A DNA stretch of 13,110 bases from Pseudoneurospora amorphoporcata (Eukaryota > Ascomycota > Sordariomycetes > Sordariales > Sordariaceae): assembly GCA_033297205.1 (NCBI GenBank), contig MU859492.1, positions 1 through 13,110 on the forward strand, read 5' to 3'. The position numbers and the translations under genes were made by a program. Each line of letters opens with the position of its first letter. The stretch's first letter is position 1. This document shows positions 7,806 to 13,110 of the stretch, piece after piece. The notes under the pieces are model-generated. The model did not search any database. It was not told the DNA's origin and worked only from the letters and a program-made list of their open reading frames with translations.

Positions 7806-8246
7806 ATGGGACAATACTACCAAGTTTTTGGCCAGAAGGTCGCCTCCCAATACGTCAGTGCCCCTCCAATGGAATAGCATCATCATCAACAACAAACAAG
7901 AGCCTCTACTAACAACAGCTTCCTAACAGCTTGCCATGGGTGTTCTTGGCTCCCTCTTCGGCGGTGTCTACCTTGCTTCCGGCGGCAGCAAGTCGACCCC
8001 TGCTACTCCCCCCATCAACGCTTCCAGCTCTGACGAGGCCGACTTCATCAAGTACGGAGCCTCCATCTCTTCTTCGTCCCTCGTCCCTCCTTCGCCCTCT
8101 CCGACGCCCACGTCTTCCTCGCTATCGTCATCACGCATCATCATGATACCCTCGATCGCTAACACCCCGATAGGAAGTTCCTCGAGACCTCCGAGGCCAC
8201 CGAGAAGCAGGCTGCTCCCGCTGCTGCTGCCCCCGCCAAGCACTAG
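7806..8246 (+). CDS. ATP19: F1Fo-ATP synthase subunit k
   Basis: Exons are 7806-7853, 7930-8051 and 8174-8246. The introns are 76 nt (GTCAGT donor, CTAACAG acceptor) and 122 nt (GTACGG donor, CGATAG acceptor, GCTAAC just upstream). The spliced frame gives 80 residues. The protein begins MGQYYQVFGQKVASQYLAMG, as in fungal Atp19, then has one membrane segment (about 17-36, LGSLFGGVYLASGG), a Ser/Thr/Pro linker, and the conserved acidic motif DEADFIKKFLE (51-61) before an Ala/Lys-rich tail ending AKH. Subunit k is a small inner-membrane component of the mitochondrial ATP synthase associated with the dimeric enzyme. No cleavable presequence is seen, as usual for this subunit. Length fits the family (68 in yeast). 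All three splice joins keep frame, so the model is strong even though no single ORF covers the gene. Confidence 0.9.
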
Positions 8247-9439
8247 AGTGTTCCCAGACGACAGTGATGATATGATCGAAACGGACACACGAGGCGTTTG
8301 CGGATTGGACTTGTCCTGTGTACATATATATAGCGACTGGTTAATGGAAAGTTATCGCCTGGGAGAATCACGCCATTGATCCGATATCGTTACGCATCGT
8401 TACCCGCCACGGATAACATCAGCCCGCACCTGGAATTCCATTGTTTTACAAAAAGGTTGAAAGTCGGTCGGAGGGACGCGGAATGGGGAGATGGTATTGG
8501 AGACCATTCGACAGTTCATCTGAAGCACCGTGCAGGCCATCCTCGATTTTACCGGGAGACCCTTGCCAATGCGCCAGTGTCTATCAAATACGTTCAGCAG
8601 TTTGTCGCTTTGGACATGCTGTAGTCTGGTGCTGGTGACATCTTTTCAAGGACCTTCCAACCAAGCGGTTGGTCTGGTACCACAAAGATGAAGTCCTGCG
8701 GCCTGAGAATTAACAGTTGTTGGACCATCTTCCTTCCGCCATGCCATCTAACCCAGGCGAGTCTTGTATCAGGCAGATGCTTTGAGACCCTTCGCTATCC
8801 CGTACGCCAACACCACAAAGTTCGTGGTTGCCAGGTTTTCCTACAATTGGGAGAATCATGACTTGGGTGGCTTCCGCCATGCCCCAATAGCCTCTCTTCC
8901 GTGGCTCATTGGGGAGGACTGGTGGAAGCCGTGTCACTCGAACATTGCGTGTTCCGGATATTCTGTACCACTGGTTATTTGCCCACCCAGGCCAATGTCC
9001 TTCAACCTCCCTCATTATGTGATCTCATGAAAAGACACATGCGATCGGATAGCTCCGGTAAGCTCAAGGACTCCTATATCGCCGGCCAATTTATTTTTCT
9101 CTGTCCATCTCATCTGCCATTTTTTGGCACTTTCAAAACAGCCGCGTATCACTATCTCATCCAGCTCATGATCTCATTGACAACTCCACCATACCCTTGT
9201 CTTCCTCCTCCCAAGTGTCCCCACTCGCTGTCATCGTCGGTTTTGTTTGTGCGACCCTAACCCTGGCAATGTAAACAAAGCCCCTGAACGACACAAGCCC
9301 CATCGATCACCACAGTCTGGACACTCATCAAATACTCCAAATATGCCCGACCGGTTACGGTCTATACACCCCGCAACGATCTCGGCTGGTTACTACTTTT
9401 CTGTAAGAACAATACCAAAAGGCTTCTTCTTCTTCCCGT
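8247..9439. other. intergenic region, no convincing gene
   Basis: About 1.2 kb between the ATP19 stop and the secreted-protein stop. Short frames on both strands (for example 8376-8624, 8764-9030 and 8710-9015) lack recognisable motifs, and at least the first has no ATG start. Small structures seen: CCAACC-AAGC-GGTTGG inverted repeat at 8657-8672, a 13-bp direct repeat CTTCCGCCATGCC at 8733 and 8871, and CCCTAACCCT at 9255-9264. The two flanking genes converge here, so most of it may be 3' flank and spacer. Confidence 0.5.
8321..8332 (+). terminator. candidate 3'-end (polyadenylation) element of ATP19
   Basis: TACATATATATA lies 75 bp after the ATP19 stop. TATATA-type motifs act as 3'-end efficiency elements in fungi. 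The position suits the gene; the cleavage site is not visible. Confidence 0.4.
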
Positions 9440-10218
9440 TTATTTAGGTCCCCAACCCTTTTTGATAATGTGCACAGCAATCGGCATCGCAGTATCCGGC
9501 GTTGCATCCTGCCCTTGCACCGTGTTGTCCGCTCGGGAGCAGGCGTCCATGACTTTACCGCCGGCGCGGGCGACGTTATTGCTGTTTACACTGTCAGCGA
9601 TTTTGTTTTTCAACATTGTTTTTCCATTCTTCTCTTTTCTAATCTTTTCCCAGGACAGTGGCAAGGGGACTTACCAAATTGTCGAAGCACCATTGCTATC
9701 CGGCCTGATGCCAATCATCTCGGCATTGCCGTGCGTCCGGAACGAGACGTGGCTCGAGCCCCGGTAGATCTCGCACTTTTGCGTGTTGAGGCGGGCGAGG
9801 TAGTTGATGCATTCGACTGCGTCAGGGATCTAGTGTACGTCATAGCAAGCATGTTCGGTTAGCTTTCCGACTGCACCATGAAATTGTCAAGTGTGGAAAA
9901 CAACGAACGTACCGGCGCTTCTCCCCCGAGAAGCTGGTTACAGGTAAGTCTTTTGTGCATCCTGGAGGCTGTTTCGGGGAAAACATTGTCGCTGGAGGCC
10001 GTGCTGTTGACATAGGTGTAATAAGCGTCAAGAGCCTGCTGAGGAGTGGCAGCTTCTTCGGGGTTGGCGATGATCTCGTCTACCCATTTGGCGAAGGAGA
10101 AGGGCTCGGGAGCAGAGGCTACATCACGAGCAGTGTTGGTGGGAGCGGTGGGAACAGCACCGGCGATGGGGGTGAGACATACCACCGCGGTGAAGGAGAA
10201 AGCGAGGAGGTTGACCAT
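9440..10218 (-). CDS. small secreted cysteine-containing protein, prepropeptide type
   Basis: Exons are 10218-9913, 9829-9675 and 9581-9440. The introns are 83 nt (GTACGT donor, GCTAAC branch at 9858-9863, CTAG acceptor) and 93 nt (GTAAGT donor, CTGAC branch, ACAG acceptor). Splicing keeps frame and gives 200 residues. Residues 1-21 are a signal peptide (MVNLLAFSFTAVVCLTPIAG, then A). A pro-region with one NST glycosylation site runs to KR at 89-90, a Kex2-type site. The predicted mature part (91-200) has cysteines at 93, 109, 121, 154 and 168; C154 is created by the second splice join. Motifs DAVECINYLARLNTQKC and VARAGGKVMDACSRADNTV resemble a class of small secreted fungal proteins I cannot name with certainty. 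Function is unknown: extracellular protein or possible effector. The start at 10218 is chosen because the signal peptide begins there; the frame runs 65 codons further upstream but crosses the TATA box. Confidence 0.75.
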
Positions 10219-10328
10219 TTTCGCTGGATGCTCTCTGAGGTTGGTGAAGGATGTTGGGTGGATTGATGAGTGTCGTGGAAATGTTTGGATGATGCGATTG
10301 ATGGGTAATGGGAGAAGATTGTTCACCT

Positions 10329-10335
10329 CTTTATA
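10329..10335 (-). promoter_or_regulatory. TATA box of the secreted-protein gene
   Basis: TATAAAG read on the minus strand lies about 111 bp upstream of the ATG at 10218, implying a 5' UTR of roughly 80 nt. The left end of the transposable element is 89 bp further upstream. Confidence 0.55.
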
Positions 10336-10423
10336 GATGCTTTTCCTCACCAGAACCGGCCAGTCCTCTTTCCAAACCATCCTGATGGAACCCCAAAACA
10401 TGGAAAACATCATGAATTCAAAA

Positions 10424-10470
10424 GAGGAACCCTAGCTACACCCAACCCAAACCTACCGACACCCAGTTTT
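10424..10470 (+). repeat. left terminal inverted repeat of the MITE
   Basis: This pairs with the reverse complement of 10950-10995. The outer end reads GAGGAACCCTAGCTACACCC. It is preceded by target-site copy ATTCAAAA at 10416-10423. Confidence 0.9.
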
Positions 10471-10654
10471 TTTCTGCGATCTATAAAACAGTGGGGCAGC
10501 TAGCTGGATGACAGTTAACATCGAAAATCCCGTTTTTACCCGCTAAATTTCGTCTTTCTAATACATTGAAACATCGATCCTACTTGGTCAAAATTTTCGA
10601 AGTCTAACTTAAACACTTTGCACCTTTATTCCAGACCGTTATACTACCCCTTTA

Positions 10655-10714
10655 CACCACCACTTTACAAGTTGCACCACCACTCTACACGTCGCACTAC
10701 TACTTTACACGTCG
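10655..10714 (+). repeat. 20-bp tandem array inside the MITE
   Basis: Three adjoining 20-bp units start at 10655, 10675 and 10695. The first reads CACCACCACTTTACAAGTTG; the others differ at a few positions and end CACGTCG. A degenerate partial unit (TACTACCCCTTTA) precedes them. Such subterminal or internal arrays are common in non-autonomous elements. Confidence 0.8.
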
Positions 10715-10949
10715 TATATCAATACCAACACTTCCAATATACGTAATAACGTTCCAATCAATTGATTTCGATCACGCTCAACTCCCTCTAATCGTCTGCA
10801 AACATGTTTAATTGATTTAAGTCGCTAACAATATCTTAGTCGCTAGGGGTCAGTTCAAATTTTCAAATGGTTATGACCGTTCAAAACGGTTAGATTTACC
10901 GCTAAAACTGAATATTTTACATAACAGCTGCCACGTAGGTGCCTGTAGG

Positions 10950-10995
10950 AAAACTGGGTGTCGGTAGGTTTGGGGTGGTGTAGCTATGGTTCCTC
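10950..10995 (-). repeat. right terminal inverted repeat of the MITE
   Basis: This is the reverse complement of the left end with about two substitutions and one missing base. It is followed by target-site copy ATTCAAAA at 10996-11003. Confidence 0.9.
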
Positions 10996-11991
10996 ATTCA
11001 AAAGGCAAGTCACTTCCGCGACCTTTCTCACGCGTTCACTGTCTTTCGACGTAGCAGTTAATTTGACGGTGCTTCACGAGCGGCCGCGCCCAGAGCTACC
11101 TTCTGCTTTTAGGTGAAGAATTTACCATCTTCAAAGAGACTTAACAGTACGCGAGTGGTGCCTCCCAATAAAGTCCATTCGATCCCTGCTGCGCTAATGT
11201 AAGGGTCTCGCGGGGTCTTAAGGTGTCATCGAGGCACAGCAGCAGGTAAAGTGATCAAAGGATATTGCCAGGTGGCTCCAAACGACTCACCATTTTCACC
11301 CGCATGATATCGGACTTGAGACAGGGAAGGGACGGAAGGCTTCCAATGGGAAATGGAGCCGGGCCGGGCTAAGCTGTTTCTCTTGGTCTGTTCATAATTT
11401 TCCAAGCTGGAGAGAGCATTTGAAGTTCAGATAACGTTGTTTTGACGGTTAGGTTAGATTACATTCATGGGACGGCGTAGCAAGGTAAGGTACCCAGTTA
11501 ACGCAGGGATCCTACGGTCACGGTAGGACTGAAGACCCATGACATTGCGAAAGGCAGCCGAATTATGTGGAGGTGTCATCATGGATGGGAAAACAGCACG
11601 TTGAAGGAATCTTCGACGTGACGTGACGAGCGGTGCGCCAATTCTTGGTGTCTCTTGGTTGGTACTCCTAGTTCTCTGGGAAAAATCTATCCGACCCCGT
11701 CCAGGACCTCATACGAAAACGAAAAAATGCGTGGAAAGTGAGAGGCATCGGGAAGTGGAATATATCCATCAGGACGATTCAACTTGGCATATCTACCTAC
11801 ATACATTGGGATTTCCATATTCTAAATGATATCATGCTTCGAGCCACTGTAGTATTACATATCTTGGAATCATGCCTCTTCTAAGGAGGGCAAACGCAAT
11901 GGCCCGCTACATGCGAGGACTGGATGTTATAAAAACAAGTCAAAATGGTATAATTTCATACCGTAGCCAGTTGTTCACTTTATACAACAAT

Positions 11992-12012
11992 TAATCCCCA
12001 GCATGGGGATTA
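11992..12012. repeat. perfect 8-bp inverted repeat (TAATCCCC / GGGGATTA)
   Basis: TAATCCCC (11992-11999) and GGGGATTA (12005-12012) flank a 5-nt loop, AGCAT. No gene is firmly placed beside it. It may be a dimeric protein-binding site or a chance palindrome. Confidence 0.45.
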
Positions 12013-12870
12013 CTGGCACGGGCCTGAATTGGATGTTAAAGCACTCAAGGAAGTTTGCCCGCGGTTTCGAGCTAACCAACTATTAACCCAACAGTGTGTG
12101 TTTATCCCAATTCTCTAGGCACCATTTGCGAATCGTTCCCACGTCCTATGTATCAAAATACCTCAACTCCGAACACCCTTAAAATCCACAAGTTCAACCA
12201 TGAAAGCCAAGCAATGGTCGTGGTTTCCCACGGTGACCTTCAGCGTGAGGTCGGGGCTTCTTCTCTACCTTCTTCTTGTGATGCCACTCCTTGATCGCAT
12301 GGCACGTCGCCTTCCGAGTTCTGTCATGGTCCTCAAGCTCCTTCTCGATCGTCGCCATGGGGGCGCTATCTGTTGTCCTGATTGTCACTCTCCATGCGCA
12401 TTACAACTATAGTAGCGCCACCGTTTCCATGGTACATGTTTGTTTGTTTGAATAGGAGAGTATCTCTTATTCCAAGGAAAAGACAAGTTGCCTCTTCGGG
12501 TTCAAGAGGGATGTATGGCGAAGGCTGCAGATACACGGCGAGAGAACATTAAGAGAACCATGATCGCCATCGATTATCATAAACGTACCAACCGTGTAGT
12601 GGACCTTCTCATTAAATTGACTGCCTACACCTAATAGAACGACTGTCTTTAACCAAATTGGGCAGAGAGTCTTGACCTTCACAGTATCATTTCGTACCAG
12701 TTCGCACCATAGGCATCGTTAAGTCAGCCATCTTGACGATTCAGATTACGAGTTGCGAGAGATCGTAATGTGGACGAACATCGTTTCCGAGAGGAATATT
12801 ACAGAAAGGGAAGAGGTTATCATTCGGTATCAATGCGGAAGATGATAGATATCGTCGCTTGCCCGGTACC

Positions 12871-12984
12871 TTTATAGGGAAGATCTAGGTTCTATCTACC
12901 TATTTTTATCCTTTTATTTCCCTTGGGCCATCTCTCAATTTTTCCCTCATATCGTTCTTGGCTCGTCTTTCTTACCCATTTTCT
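12871..12984 (+). promoter_or_regulatory. possible promoter of a gene running off the right edge
   Basis: A TATA-like TTTATAG at 12871-12877 is followed by a plus-strand C/T-rich tract (about 12899-12984), a pattern common just upstream of transcription starts in filamentous fungi. An ATG at 13097 in a CAAG context stays open to the end of the window, only a few codons. This is inference from composition. Confidence 0.25.
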
Positions 12985-13110
12985 AAAACTCAGACTCCTA
13001 AGGCCAAAGCTCAGATGTCACACGGACATTGCCCACAGTCCAGGGGTTAGGATCGCAAGACTCAACAGAGCCTCAACGCCTAGCATTAGCCTCAAGATGC
13101 TCAGTGGCCT

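Larger units (their letters stand above)
10424..10995. mobile_element. MITE-like non-autonomous DNA transposon with 8-bp TSD
   Basis: The element is 572 bp. Its ends are inverted repeats of 47 bp (10424-10470) and 46 bp (10950-10995) starting GAGGAACC and containing the block AAACCTACCGACACCCAG in both copies. They differ by about two substitutions and one indel. Direct copies of ATTCAAAA lie immediately outside at 10416-10423 and 10996-11003, an 8-bp target-site duplication as made by hAT-type transposases; Merlin and P elements also make 8 bp. The interior has no ORF and is AT-rich, with a 20-bp tandem array at 10655-10714. Weaker similarity continues inside the repeats (GGCAGCT and a segment around GCTAAAT/GGTAAAT). 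The nearly intact ends and matching duplication suggest a relatively recent insertion by a transposase supplied elsewhere. Confidence 0.9.
11004..13110. other. gene-sparse right flank, no firm gene
   Basis: About 2.1 kb without a recognisable gene. Frames are short on both strands. I looked for tRNA B boxes, long repeats and transposase-like motifs and saw none. A minus-strand ORF at 12194-12358 has a good start context and GC-rich third positions in its first 30 codons, but no known motif. An 8-bp hairpin lies at 11992-12012. The right end has a TATA-like TTTATAG (12871-12877) and a long pyrimidine-rich tract that may be the promoter of a gene beyond the edge. Confidence 0.5.

Noticed and set aside
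8733..8883. 13-bp direct repeat CTTCCGCCATGCC at 8733 and 8871
   Set aside because: The copies are 138 bp apart with no shared flanks or inverted ends, so a target-site duplication is not supported.
8376..9260. Overlapping short frames on the plus strand downstream of ATP19
   Set aside because: At least the first begins at TTG rather than ATG, none shows family motifs, and splice sites joining them into a longer gene were not found.
10219..10413. Upstream extension of the secreted-protein frame by 65 codons
   Set aside because: It would run through the TATA box and place the signal peptide inside the protein.
1..13110. CRISPR arrays, rRNA genes, bacterial or phage genes
   Set aside because: No regularly spaced repeats, rRNA-like sequence or prokaryotic gene organisation was seen; the gene content is fungal.

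Overview
The window looks like nuclear DNA of a filamentous ascomycete (Pezizomycotina). It carries eukaryotic housekeeping genes with short GT-AG introns (76-122 nt), CTAAC/CTGAC-type branch sites, GC-rich third codon positions and compact intergenic spaces. I did not try to place it below that level. All assignments come from reading the sequence; no database search was run.

Layout. (1) 382-3888, minus strand: a large intronless RAD4/XPC nucleotide-excision-repair gene with an unusual internally duplicated N-terminus. (2) 3889-4804: the divergent promoter space shared with the next gene. (3) 4805-5776, plus strand: a CUZ1/ZFAND1-type protein with two AN1 zinc fingers and a C-terminal ubiquitin-like domain. 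(4) 6175-7213, minus strand, convergent with CUZ1: a two-exon MTP18/MTFP1-type mitochondrial inner-membrane fission protein. (5) 7214-7805: a bidirectional promoter space. (6) 7806-8246, plus strand: a three-exon ATP19 gene (F1Fo-ATP synthase subunit k). (7) 8247-9439: an intergenic stretch with no convincing gene. (8) 9440-10218, minus strand: a three-exon gene for a small secreted protein with a signal peptide, a pro-region ending in KR and a cysteine-containing mature part. (9) 10424-10995: a 572-bp non-autonomous DNA transposon (MITE-like) with 46-47 bp terminal inverted repeats and an 8-bp target-site duplication, lying just upstream of the secreted-protein gene. (10) 10996-13110: about 2.1 kb with no convincing gene, one weak small ORF and a possible promoter running off the right edge.

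The genes do not form one pathway. RAD4 and CUZ1 are nuclear and proteostasis housekeeping genes. The divergent MTP18/ATP19 pair both encode mitochondrial inner-membrane proteins, so a shared promoter is plausible. The right third has the look of a gene-sparse, transposon-touched region holding a fast-evolving secreted protein. The observations I find most worth checking are three FEDV-type candidate TFIIH-docking motifs in RAD4, two of them in duplicated units, and the intact MITE in the upstream region of the secreted-protein gene.
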